Of a DNA stretch of 64,000 nucleotides, positions 42,384-50,619 are shown piece after piece (position 1 is the first letter of the stretch; each line of letters starts with the position of its first letter). Position numbers and translations under genes: made by a program. This stretch comes from Blautia_A ammoniilytica (GTDB lineage Bacteria; Bacillota; Clostridia; Lachnospirales; Lachnospiraceae): assembly GCF_025566965.1 (NCBI RefSeq), contig NZ_JAOQJL010000015.1:1-64000 (forward strand), written 5' to 3'. Below the pieces are notes generated by a model that ran no database searches, had not been told where the DNA came from, and worked only from the letters and a program-made list of their open reading frames with translations.

Positions 42384-42749
42384 TCACCTCTGTATCACAT
42401 CTACGGACACGGATTTATAGTAATAATTCCCATCCCCGATAGATCCAAGATGTTCCTTTGTCAGCGTGCCCCTGTATGACTGGATGGTAAAATCAATCCC
42501 TGAATCATGGAACGTAATAGGGAACCATCCGGCGATCAGCTTGCTTTTGATCAGCTGCAGCTGGGGGTCTGTCAGGAACTCCCACTTGATGTTCAGGGTC
42601 TTTTTCTCGGCAACCACATCACCGATCATGTACCCCGTCAGCGTCCTTCCAGTACTGGATGTCCAGATGATCTCATCTGCAACACTTAAAGAGGTAGGGG
42701 ATGGGAGCTCCACGCCCCCTGCCTTCAATGGATATTTTTTGCTTGCCAT
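42384..42749 (-). CDS. small phage tail protein (DUF6711-like)
   Basis: A 121-aa protein with LPSPTSLSVADEIIWTSS and GYMIGDVVAEKKTLNIKW, features of a small tail protein family found between tape measure and tail tip in Firmicutes siphophages. It may serve as a distal tail adaptor. The family name is from memory and uncertain. Confidence 0.65.
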   Translation of the reverse strand: MASKKYPLKAGGVELPSPTSLSVADEIIWTSSTGRTLTGYMIGDVVAEKKTLNIKWEFLTDPQLQLIKSKLIAGWFPITFHDSGIDFTIQSYRGTLTKEHLGSIGDGNYYYKSVSVDVIQR

Positions 42750-42760
42750 CTTGTCCCCTC

Positions 42761-45736
42761 CTATGCAATGTCAACTGTGTTGAAACGCCGGTCTATGCCT
42801 ACCTGTGCAAGGTTTCTTGCTTTTGCGATCGTCTCCCCGTCTATTGAGAACCCAAGGTTTGCAAGTGCGGCAATGATCCGCAGCACTGCCCGGTTGATGA
42901 TCCCTTCCAGTTCATCCCGTGAAATATTTCCACTGCCGGATCTGGAAACAGCTTCGTCTACCATAGCCTGTAGCTTATCCTCCGGTGCCACAACCTCACC
43001 CTGGTGCCGGTTATCACCGATCATGGCCAGCTGCGGCGTGTTAGGCTTGACATAGCCACCCTGTGCCAGTCTAGGAATCTGTGGAGTTGGAATTGTTGGC
43101 AGCCAGGAAAACGGATGGGCGGTGTACGGTCCGATATGCAGTGCCAGTTCACGCAGGCTTCTTAACGCACTGTTGATCCCGTCAAAAGGAATCGTGACAA
43201 CATTATTGATCCCATCTATCAAACCGTTAATGACTGCTTTTAAGTTCTCAAGAATACCATCCTTGATCCCCTCAAAAACTTCGCCGCCTTTGGAAAAAAC
43301 ATTCTTCACGGCTCTCCATGCCTTTTCAAAGGTATCACCGAACCATTTTGCAATATTGCCAAATGCCTCCTTGATCCCCGTCCAGCAACCTTTAAAGAAT
43401 GTCTTTACCCCACTGAATGCATTTGTCACATTTTTGTAGGCACTTTCAAATGTATCCTTGAACCATGTACCCACACTGGCCAGCGCATTCTTTATATCTG
43501 TCCATCTATCTTTAAACCATTCACCAATTGCGGAGAATGCAGTATGAATGTTGTCCCTTGCCGCTTCAAATTTCTTTTTGAACCATTCGCCCACACTGGC
43601 AAAGGTTTCTTTTGTGCCTTTCCAAAGCCCTGCGAAAAAATCACCAATCTTCTTACAGGTATCACTAAACCACTGTTTGATTGCTCCCCAGATTTCCACA
43701 GCCTTTGCCTTGATGGTATCCCAGTTTTTGTAAACCAGTACACCAACCGCAATCAATGCCGTAATGGCGGCAATAACCAGTGTAATAGGACTGGTCAGAA
43801 AGCTCAAGACTGCACCAAAAGCAGTGGTTACGCCTGTTGCAATGGCAGTAACGCCGTTATAAAATGCCACAGCTGCGGAAGCCGCTCCCTGTGAGATAGC
43901 CATTGCATTATTTGCCACGGTATTAGCTATAACAGCCGTAGTAAATCCCCCAAGCACAATCGCAACCAGTTCCAGGGCTGTTTTGTTTTCACTGACCCAC
44001 TTTTTCATATCCTGAAACTTATCTGTCAGTTCACCTACTGTGGGGATATGTTCTGCACACCAATCACCAAAAGTTTTCAGTGCCTGGTTTATATTATCCC
44101 AAACCTGCAGGAACATGCCGCCTGTCCATTTTGCCAACGGATCAAGCACATTCTCCCAGAACCACTGAAAAAGAGGCTGTACTTTTTCGATAACCTTATT
44201 AAGTGTCTCAACAACGATTGACACTGTTTCCAGGTATCTTGGAACAACCTCATTGGCTGTCCAGGTTCCAAACGGGACAAGCACATTTTCCCACAGCCAC
44301 AGCAATCCTTCTCCTACTTTCACTGCAAAAGGAGCCAAAGCTTTCCAAAGCTTGTTTAATGCTTTCTCGATCTTTCCAAAGTTTACTTTCATAAGGCCAT
44401 TATTCAAGGCATCCACAAAACGGGGGATCCCTTTTCCCAACGTCCATTTCCCAACAGGAACAAGGAAATTATCAAAAAAGCCTTTCAGGGCATTCCATGT
44501 AAAATTACCAAGCCTGGAAAGCCCTTCGTCCCACAGCCTCTTTAAAGACTGTACTGCTGGTTCGCAGAGCTTCTGGATGTTGGAAAACATTTTCTGGAAC
44601 TTACCATCTACCTGGTCAATGACGGTATCCCCGTCTGCAAGGCCACCAAAATCAACATCCGGGACTGCAGAGCCTGGGCTGGTGCTTTTCTTCTTACTGC
44701 TGCTGGTGTCTGTGGTGGGCTTGTCCAGCTTATTGATCTTGTCAAATCCCATCAGGGACTTCATCTGTTTTGCTGCTTTTTTTGCAGCGTTGCCTGCCTT
44801 GTTGGTGTTGTTGGTCAGATCAGCGGCTGAATCAGATGCACTTTCCAAGCTGTCACCTGCATCAGCTGCAGAACCTGCTACAGCAGCCACACCATTGCTG
44901 TTTCCTGCAGACGCTTTCTGTCCTGTAATCAGTTCGGTAAAGCTTTTAAATGCACTGGCAAGTACACTCAGCTTTCCAAGAAGGGTGTTGATCACTTTCA
45001 GGACAGGCGTAAGTACATTGATCAGCCCCTGCCCTATGGTAGCTTTCAGGGAATCAAACTGCAGGGACAGGATTCTTACCTGGTTCGCCCAGCCACCGGA
45101 AGTCCTTGCAAAGTCCCCCTGTGCAGCCGACAGCTGGTCCTGTACGAACTGGTACCGCAGGGCTACCTTTTCCGCTTCGCTCATGGCTGATGTTGTCTTG
45201 CCAAAGCCATTGGCCATGGCATAGGAATCCAGGGCTGTCTGGGTCATGACAACGCCAAGATCCTTCAATGATTCTGTCTCACCTGTAAACACGGATTTCA
45301 GCTTGGTGTAAGCTTCGTCCTGGTTCAGGTTGTAGAAAGATGCTACATCACCGGTAAGGGCTGTCAGGGATGTACCCATATCCAGCGCCTGCTTCTCAGT
45401 GAAGCCGAATGCCTTTGCCATGGATCCAAAAGTACCGGAATACTTCTTGGCCATGGTCTCTGACAGGCCGTAGCTGCTGGCAGCTGATTTTGCAAACTTG
45501 TCTACCTGGTCAGCCATGTGTGGAAAGGTAACGTCCACCACGTTCTGTACTTCTGTCAGATCAGACCCCAGGTCTATACAGGATTTTCCAAAATCAACGA
45601 TCTTCTTTACCGCAAACGCTGCAGCTAATGCGGCACCTGCTTTTTTCGCCATGCCCATGATGCCTGACATCTGCTGTTTAAACTGGTTCTGGTTTACTAC
45701 CAGGTCAAGCCCGATCTGGCCTACGCTCTCAGCCAT
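42761..45736 (-). CDS. phage tail tape measure protein
   Basis: A 991-aa tape measure. The N-terminal 300 residues hold the conserved TMP domain (SDLTEVQNVVDVTFPHMADQ, TGDVASFYNLNQDEA). Hydrophobic helices lie near 625-700 (ALELVAIVLGGFTTAVIAN and onwards). A run of Trp/Phe-containing repeats of about 30 residues (WFKK.FE.A..NI..AFS.IGEWFKD) follows at about 720-840. The length sets the tail length, roughly 150 nm by the usual 1.5 angstrom per residue. The ATG at 45736 follows AGGAGGTG and overlaps the end of the chaperone extension by 8 nt. Confidence 0.93.
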   Translation of the reverse strand: MAESVGQIGLDLVVNQNQFKQQMSGIMGMAKKAGAALAAAFAVKKIVDFGKSCIDLGSDLTEVQNVVDVTFPHMADQVDKFAKSAASSYGLSETMAKKYSGTFGSMAKAFGFTEKQALDMGTSLTALTGDVASFYNLNQDEAYTKLKSVFTGETESLKDLGVVMTQTALDSYAMANGFGKTTSAMSEAEKVALRYQFVQDQLSAAQGDFARTSGGWANQVRILSLQFDSLKATIGQGLINVLTPVLKVINTLLGKLSVLASAFKSFTELITGQKASAGNSNGVAAVAGSAADAGDSLESASDSAADLTNNTNKAGNAAKKAAKQMKSLMGFDKINKLDKPTTDTSSSKKKSTSPGSAVPDVDFGGLADGDTVIDQVDGKFQKMFSNIQKLCEPAVQSLKRLWDEGLSRLGNFTWNALKGFFDNFLVPVGKWTLGKGIPRFVDALNNGLMKVNFGKIEKALNKLWKALAPFAVKVGEGLLWLWENVLVPFGTWTANEVVPRYLETVSIVVETLNKVIEKVQPLFQWFWENVLDPLAKWTGGMFLQVWDNINQALKTFGDWCAEHIPTVGELTDKFQDMKKWVSENKTALELVAIVLGGFTTAVIANTVANNAMAISQGAASAAVAFYNGVTAIATGVTTAFGAVLSFLTSPITLVIAAITALIAVGVLVYKNWDTIKAKAVEIWGAIKQWFSDTCKKIGDFFAGLWKGTKETFASVGEWFKKKFEAARDNIHTAFSAIGEWFKDRWTDIKNALASVGTWFKDTFESAYKNVTNAFSGVKTFFKGCWTGIKEAFGNIAKWFGDTFEKAWRAVKNVFSKGGEVFEGIKDGILENLKAVINGLIDGINNVVTIPFDGINSALRSLRELALHIGPYTAHPFSWLPTIPTPQIPRLAQGGYVKPNTPQLAMIGDNRHQGEVVAPEDKLQAMVDEAVSRSGSGNISRDELEGIINRAVLRIIAALANLGFSIDGETIAKARNLAQVGIDRRFNTVDIA

Positions 45737-46157
45737 CCGCACCACCTCCTGCCATCTTCAAAAATGCCTGCTTCATGGACTCCAGGAATGCATCCCTGTC
45801 CTCCACGGATCTAGCTTTTGCCTGCCGGTTCCGCCACTCACTGCGGATCCGCTTCTGTTCTTTCGTAAAATGCTTCAGAATGTCCTTATCATCCTCGGAA
45901 CGTATTGCCACAATCCGTCCCAGGGCGGTATCCGGGCTGATGCCAATCAGCATCTGCCGGAACTCTTCCCAGGGCATGGTGTGGATCTCTTTTGACAGTC
46001 TAAGCCCATACTGGGACTGAAAAGAAGATACGATCAGGTCGTAATCCTCAATCAGATCGTAGTATGGGTCTTGTCTTCCCCCTGGGCTTCCTCCGGGTCC
46101 GCCCCTGTGATCAGCGCCTGGGCTGTAGTGATCACTTTGAGCAGATCCTGGAAGCAC
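45729..46157 (-). CDS. tail assembly chaperone extension (gpGT-like, reached by frameshift)
   Basis: The open frame covers 45729-46157, but no ribosome site or plausible start lies upstream. The coding-like part begins after about 46080 (DPYYDLIEDYDLIVSSF, then WEEFRQMLIGISPDTALGRI, KEQKRIRSEWRNRQ), a Gp15-type tail protein. It is in the -1 frame relative to the gene at 46052-46384, with which it overlaps. Expression as a fusion by programmed frameshifting at the G5 run (minus strand, 46078-46082) fits the G/GT rule of siphophages. Confidence 0.75.
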   Translation of the reverse strand: MLPGSAQSDHYSPGADHRGGPGGSPGGRQDPYYDLIEDYDLIVSSFQSQYGLRLSKEIHTMPWEEFRQMLIGISPDTALGRIVAIRSEDDKDILKHFTKEQKRIRSEWRNRQAKARSVEDRDAFLESMKQAFLKMAGGGADG

Positions 46158-46384
46158 AGCTTCATTTTTTCAATCTTATCCCGGCTTTCCTCAGGGAAGA
46201 TGATCTTGTAGATCTCCATGATCTCTTTCGGGGTTGCGTTGTTCGCATCTGTTTCACCGAACACATCCATGATCTTCAGCATGGTAGCTGCGTCTGTGTT
46301 GACTTCCAGTTCCTGATCCCCGATCACGATATACGGGTTTCCGCTAAGTTCCAGTTTCTCTGTAATATCAATTTTCTTTGCCAT
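46052..46384 (-). CDS. tail assembly chaperone (gpG-like)
   Basis: A 110-aa protein with KKIDITEKLELSGNPYIVIG and an acidic C-terminal end. It lies between the tail tube and tape measure genes, the conserved slot for the tail chaperone. Near its 3' end CAG GGG GAA offers a -1 slip into the 45729 frame, which would add about 118 residues. Confidence 0.8.
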   Translation of the reverse strand: MAKKIDITEKLELSGNPYIVIGDQELEVNTDAATMLKIMDVFGETDANNATPKEIMEIYKIIFPEESRDKIEKMKLCFQDLLKVITTAQALITGADPEEAQGEDKTHTTI

Positions 46385-46412
46385 GTTATGCCTCCATAAA
46401 AATACCGGCGGA

Positions 46413-46856
46413 TCAGGCCGCCGGTGTCACTTCTGGTTTTCCATTGCTCTGGATCTCAAATTCCAATGGTGCCACGTTTGTGGAATCGCCAGATCCTACA
46501 TTGGTTACGTTGATAACGGCACCCGTAAACTTCACCACAGTTCCATCCGGGAATGTCCACTGTGTGTCCGCTTCGGAATCCCTGCCGTTTTTCCATGTAA
46601 GGCCGGCAACAAAGTCGTTTCCGTCATCCCCTACATTCCTCTTGGCTGTTACGGAAATCGTCACACCTTTGGAAGTCAGGAGCCTTCTGACCCAGCCCTC
46701 TGTGTCAAAGGGGTGCCACTCTTCCACGCCATTGTCAAAACTGACTGAAAAAGATTCACAGTCGGCAATGGTCTTCATGGAAGCAGCCCCGGTTGTGGCT
46801 GTGTTGATCTGGAACTGGTTTTTATAACATGGATATACTCCGCTCTGATTGCTCAT
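46413..46856 (-). CDS. phage major tail (tube) protein
   Basis: A 147-aa tail tube protein. It is beta-rich with FEIQSNGKPE at the C terminus and GVTISVTAKRNVGDDGNDFV inside, as in siphophage tube proteins. Position between the tail terminator-like gene and the chaperone pair supports it. The ATG at 46856 follows the previous stop by 2 nt. Confidence 0.85.
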   Translation of the reverse strand: MSNQSGVYPCYKNQFQINTATTGAASMKTIADCESFSVSFDNGVEEWHPFDTEGWVRRLLTSKGVTISVTAKRNVGDDGNDFVAGLTWKNGRDSEADTQWTFPDGTVVKFTGAVINVTNVGSGDSTNVAPLEFEIQSNGKPEVTPAA

Positions 46857-46858
46857 AC

Positions 46859-47263
46859 TCAATCGCCTTTTCCTTTCTTTTCGTAAATAACCGCCATTTC
46901 TATGACCATCTCATAGACCCCGGAATCATCTGTCCCAACATCCTGCGGTTCATATAATGGCTGGATAAATTTAATAGTTTCATGGTTGATCACTGTGTTT
47001 TCCGTGTCCCTGACAGCCTCAAATAAAGCCATGGTGGCTGTTTCCGTATCACGCAGGGATTTGTTCCAGTGCACCAGTAAGGTCACATATTTGGTGCCGT
47101 AGGATTCCAGGGATGGGCCTCCTATGGCAGTATGGTACGGATACTGGTGCTTGCTGTTGTACACGCCAATGGACCCATCCTGCTTGTCCGGAAGCTTCCC
47201 CATGTAGACATGCTCTGCAAGCCCCAGGGACGCTATATAATCTCTTACATCTGCTAATGTCAT
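46859..47263 (-). CDS. minor capsid / tail terminator-like protein
   Basis: A 134-aa protein (DVRDYIASLGLAEHVYMGKL; YGTKYVTLLVHWNKS) like the phage minor capsid 3 group, which occupies the tail-terminator slot. It overlaps the next upstream gene by 4 nt. Confidence 0.75.
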   Translation of the reverse strand: MTLADVRDYIASLGLAEHVYMGKLPDKQDGSIGVYNSKHQYPYHTAIGGPSLESYGTKYVTLLVHWNKSLRDTETATMALFEAVRDTENTVINHETIKFIQPLYEPQDVGTDDSGVYEMVIEMAVIYEKKGKGD

Positions 47264-47643
47264 ACTCCTGTCAGCCTCCTGTAGATCTGTTTAAATGCCT
47301 GCTTGCAGAATGCAGCCTTTTTCCCGCCTGGGAGCCAGTCCTCATACCACTCGCCTCTTGCATTGGGGTTTTCCTCTGTCCGGAAATGGTACTCCGGATG
47401 GAAGTAAAGCCTTCTGGCATAAGGTGTACTGGATACGATGCTGACTTTTCCACTCTTGCTTTGGGAGTTATCCACAAAAGTGCTTTCTCCCTGCAGGTTT
47501 CCGGTATCCCTTGGAAAAACCTGGGCAGATCTTACATCTGTCAAAAGGGCATCTGCAGTCTGCTCCAATGCCGTTACCTGTGCCTGCGTCAGCTGGCTGA
47601 TCTTCGGCATGTTCAACTTAATAACAGAATTTACCCGGATCAT
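47260..47643 (-). CDS. minor capsid protein, HK97 gp10-like
   Basis: A 127-aa protein with FPRDTGNLQGESTFVD and TPYARRLYFHPEYHF, the pattern of gp10-like/minor capsid 2 proteins at the head-tail joint. Start and stop overlap its neighbours by 4 nt each. Confidence 0.8.
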   Translation of the reverse strand: MIRVNSVIKLNMPKISQLTQAQVTALEQTADALLTDVRSAQVFPRDTGNLQGESTFVDNSQSKSGKVSIVSSTPYARRLYFHPEYHFRTEENPNARGEWYEDWLPGGKKAAFCKQAFKQIYRRLTGV

Positions 47644-47978
47644 ATCAGCAGCACCTCCGTATAGTTTACGGTCCCATCCGGATTCCTGGCTTTCCTGCCT
47701 TCCAGGATCCTGCGCTGTACCCCGAATATTACAGCGCTGCCCCCGGAGATAACCGGAAGCTCCGGGCAGATATCCCCAGGGAACAGGGCAGATCCGGTGA
47801 TCTCTATCAGCTTCTTCTCTGCAGTCAGTACCGTTTTAACTTTGTCCTGATAGTTGCACTTCCCGGTATATGCCACTGCTTCCAGTGGTTCCCCGTATTC
47901 ATTCAGCCCTTCCCTGTCCATCTGCAGGCTTATACCTGTCCTGCACAGCCTCTTTGGTACTAAGCATGGATATTTCAT
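47640..47978 (-). CDS. minor capsid protein, head-tail stopper-like
   Basis: A 112-aa protein (CNYQDKVKTVLTAEKKLIEI) of the minor capsid 1 group, in the head-closure/stopper position. It has a Cys-containing N terminus. Confidence 0.75.
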   Translation of the reverse strand: MKYPCLVPKRLCRTGISLQMDREGLNEYGEPLEAVAYTGKCNYQDKVKTVLTAEKKLIEITGSALFPGDICPELPVISGGSAVIFGVQRRILEGRKARNPDGTVNYTEVLLI

Positions 47979-47982
47979 AGCC

Positions 47983-48369
47983 TCACCTCGCTAACCGGCA
48001 GCACAGACCGCTCTGGCACAGCAGGGCATATACATCACGCTTCATGGCCACGCCCTTGTCCGTGAACACATTCCAGGAACTGCCAAACTGGACAGATACC
48101 CCGTTAATGCTGTAAGAGGACAGGATTGTATTGATCTCATCTGCGTTCTCCACCTCAAAGTCTGCCTGCTGGCACACCACTTCCCGGATGATCTCCTGCT
48201 GAAAGCCTGTAAGATGAGAAAATCCCCGGCCTACAATCCGGTTGTAGGTCAGGGAATCAATATGCCTGGAAGCCAGCCGGAGGGCTTTTGAAAGTTCCTC
48301 CTCCGGCACTGTGCTGCCCTTATATGTGTCATTATAATACTCCGGTGTTACATATGGCTCATAGGCCAT
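47983..48369 (-). CDS. head-tail connector protein
   Basis: A 128-aa mostly helical protein (EEELSKALRLASRHIDSLTY; FQQEIIREVVCQQADFE) of the gp6-like connector group. AGGAGGTGATCC precedes the ATG. It is directly downstream of the major capsid gene. Confidence 0.8.
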   Translation of the reverse strand: MAYEPYVTPEYYNDTYKGSTVPEEELSKALRLASRHIDSLTYNRIVGRGFSHLTGFQQEIIREVVCQQADFEVENADEINTILSSYSINGVSVQFGSSWNVFTDKGVAMKRDVYALLCQSGLCCRLAR

Positions 48370-48383
48370 AGGATCACCTCCTG

Positions 48384-49355
48384 TCAGGCACCATACTCTG
48401 CAGTATCCACATCCACATAGATGGAATCGATCTTTCCATCCCTGCCGTTCGGGAACACGAATACGTCAGAGAAAGATCTGTTCTGATACAGATACCCATC
48501 ACCCTTTGTATGTGCACCAGGCGCAAAGTAGTAGATGCTGGAGATCTTCGGAACAGTCTTACAGGTCTGTCCACAGGCAACAAGAACATTGATCTTGTGC
48601 GCACCGGTCACAGCTTCAACACCGCTTGCGGCTGCTACCTTTTTCAGCGGTTCAAATCCGCCGTTTTCCGGCTCCCAGTTGAATGCATCATAGAAGCGCT
48701 CATCATCAATGACTTCCATGATCGGCACACCGTCAATGTCGGTCACTCTGGTCTCGATGCCAAGGCCGCCTTCTGCGATCTGGGTCAGTTCGATCTTACG
48801 TGTGAACTCCGTGGACTGCTCCAGGGCGTCCATGATCTCACTGCGGACATACATGATCAGGGAGCCGTTAGCTTTATATCTTCTCAGCTTTCCTTTTGCA
48901 AGGATATCTTTCAGCATTCCGAAGACTTTTGCTTTTGTATATGTGGATGTTGCCGTGGATCCGTGATAACCTTCTGTCTTCTGGGCTGCCTGAGCCACCT
49001 TGGAGAAGAACAGGGCATCTGTTTCCGGAACTACCCATGTCTGCTCAAACACCCTGGAAATGTTCTGGATGGAAGCTGTAGCATTTGTCTCATCAACATC
49101 GGCTTTATCCACCATGAACTCAACATCACGGTCGTGTTCCAGTGTGTACGGTACGTCTTTCTGGACGTAAGTACCTTCATTCCAGCCGCCTTTTCTGTTG
49201 TGGTTTTTGTACCCGGATGTGCTCATCTGGGTAAAATGGAATGTTTTGGCATCCAGCCACCTTACATTACTGGTTACAAATGGAGATGTCAGGGTTCCCT
49301 GCATCAGGATCTCAAGGAGCTCCGGGCTCCACTGTTCTGCATAATTTAATGCCAT
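48384..49355 (-). CDS. phage major capsid protein
   Basis: A 323-aa capsid protein of the HK97-like fold. Characteristic text includes EQWSPELLEILMQGTLTSPF at the N terminus, YTLEHDRDVEFMVDKADVDE, and YFAPGAHTKGDGYLYQNRSF at the C terminus. It follows the scaffold gene, as expected, and no N-terminal delta domain is fused. Confidence 0.92.
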   Translation of the reverse strand: MALNYAEQWSPELLEILMQGTLTSPFVTSNVRWLDAKTFHFTQMSTSGYKNHNRKGGWNEGTYVQKDVPYTLEHDRDVEFMVDKADVDETNATASIQNISRVFEQTWVVPETDALFFSKVAQAAQKTEGYHGSTATSTYTKAKVFGMLKDILAKGKLRRYKANGSLIMYVRSEIMDALEQSTEFTRKIELTQIAEGGLGIETRVTDIDGVPIMEVIDDERFYDAFNWEPENGGFEPLKKVAAASGVEAVTGAHKINVLVACGQTCKTVPKISSIYYFAPGAHTKGDGYLYQNRSFSDVFVFPNGRDGKIDSIYVDVDTAEYGA

Positions 49356-49374
49356 GTCTTATACCTTCTTTCTT

Positions 49375-50037
49375 TTAATTCCAGCGGTTCCAACGCTTTG
49401 TTGGTACTGCTGCCTGGTTTGTAGTTGTTGTCTGCTGGGGATGCTGTGCCGGGTTTCCGCCGGTTCCTACCCGGGTAAATCCAGTCTTTCCATCCGCCTG
49501 CGGTTTCAGCTGCGGAAGAGCTTCCAGAACTTTGTTGATAGCTTCTGTCAGCGCCTCATCGCTGATCTTCCCATCCTGTCCTGCCGCCTGGCTGAAATCT
49601 GCCAGCTTAAGCACATACGGGATGGTTTTTGCATCAATCCCAAGGGATACGGCGGTCATAGTGGCGGCGGTCTCCAGTTTTGCCTGAAGGGCGGCTTTCT
49701 GTGCGGCCGCAAGCTGTGTCTGCCCTTCGGCGATCTGTGACTGCAGTCCCTCTACATCCGGCTGGTTGGCAGCCTGCTGCTGTTTAAAGTCAGCAATGGC
49801 CTGGTCCATCTGCTCTTTTGACAGCCCCTGCTGCTTGAAATATCCTTTCAGGACAGATTCTTCTGTCACAGTCTGCTTTCCTGCGATCAGGCTTGCCAGC
49901 TTGTCATAGTCAAACTGTGGTGCCTGTGATCCTGCCGGCGAGGTTCCGCCCTCACCTGTACCACCTGCAGCACCGCCATCGCCATCTGCGAACAGCTGGA
50001 TATTCATAGGGATTTTGCATCTGAATCTTTTAAACAT
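49375..50037 (-). CDS. phage scaffolding protein
   Basis: A 220-aa Gln/Ala-rich, helical protein. The Gly-rich N terminus (GDGGAAGGTGEGG) and central coiled coil (about 85-140) match DUF4355-type scaffolds that precede the capsid gene. AAAGGAG precedes the ATG. It is removed during capsid maturation in related phages. Confidence 0.85.
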   Translation of the reverse strand: MFKRFRCKIPMNIQLFADGDGGAAGGTGEGGTSPAGSQAPQFDYDKLASLIAGKQTVTEESVLKGYFKQQGLSKEQMDQAIADFKQQQAANQPDVEGLQSQIAEGQTQLAAAQKAALQAKLETAATMTAVSLGIDAKTIPYVLKLADFSQAAGQDGKISDEALTEAINKVLEALPQLKPQADGKTGFTRVGTGGNPAQHPQQTTTTNQAAVPTKRWNRWN

Positions 50038-50227
50038 AGTCTTCTCCTTTACATACAGTTTTTAATGTGCTGTCTGCACAAATCTGACAGTTTTACGTGT
50101 GTCTCACATGGACAGTTGATAACCCGGTGTCTCCGTGTAGTTTAATGCCTTCGGGCATAAAAATAACACCCAGCATAACGCTGCGTGCTTTACCGCTGTT
50201 TTACGGACAGCTCCGAGATATTTAGGA
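50038..50227. other. gap upstream of scaffold gene
   Basis: 190 bp without a gene. A small hairpin ATGCC-TTCG-GGCAT lies at 50145-50158 and AGCA/TGCT pairs near 50170-50192. No clear promoter. It separates the cargo genes from the structural genes. Confidence 0.4.
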
Positions 50228-50437
50228 TCACCGCCTCTCTATGGATAACCTCTTGCCGTCGTACACGATCGTGTCCCCGATCTGTGCCAATTCATCTCCG
50301 ATCCTCACCCCTTTCACCTCGGCGTGGCCGTCCCGGTTCGTATATCGAATGGATCCCGACCGCCGCCTTGTATATTCCGCCAGCCACGGAGGTGCCAGCA
50401 TATCAATGTCTTTTGTGACTATATATCTTTGAATCAC
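50228..50437 (-). CDS. small phage protein of unknown function
   Basis: A 69-aa protein with IGDELAQIGDTIVYDGKRLS, a small beta-rich layout. It overlaps the XkdX-like gene by 4 nt (ATGA), so the two are translationally coupled. Family not recognised. Confidence 0.6.
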   Translation of the reverse strand: MIQRYIVTKDIDMLAPPWLAEYTRRRSGSIRYTNRDGHAEVKGVRIGDELAQIGDTIVYDGKRLSIERR

Positions 50438-50619
50438 CCCACATCATCTACTATGCTGCCCTTAGAAGTTTCTGTACCCACCAGCAGCCCGGTCAACTCC
50501 ACGTATTCCTCTTCCGTGATCCGATTCAGCATCAGAAACAAATCGAGCTTGGCATACATATCATCGTAAGTATACCGGTCGTTGGTAATCAGTAATTTAC
50601 ACAATCTCGCTGTTCTCAT
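50434..50619 (-). CDS. XkdX-like small phage protein
   Basis: A 61-aa helical protein (YDDMYAKLDLFLMLNRITEE, then EYVELTGLL) like the XkdX family, which normally sits next to the fibre and holin genes. Here it follows a fibre-like gene in the head module and overlaps it by 23 nt. GGAGG precedes the ATG. Confidence 0.65.
   Translation of the reverse strand: MRTARLCKLLITNDRYTYDDMYAKLDLFLMLNRITEEEYVELTGLLVGTETSKGSIVDDVG

Noticed and set aside
44253..45224. 323-codon plus-strand frame opposite the tape measure gene
   Set aside because: Ser/Pro/Leu-rich shadow of the tape measure coding strand, with no ribosome site.
48510..49349. 279-codon plus-strand frame opposite the major capsid gene
   Set aside because: Antisense shadow with no start signal; the capsid gene is well supported.
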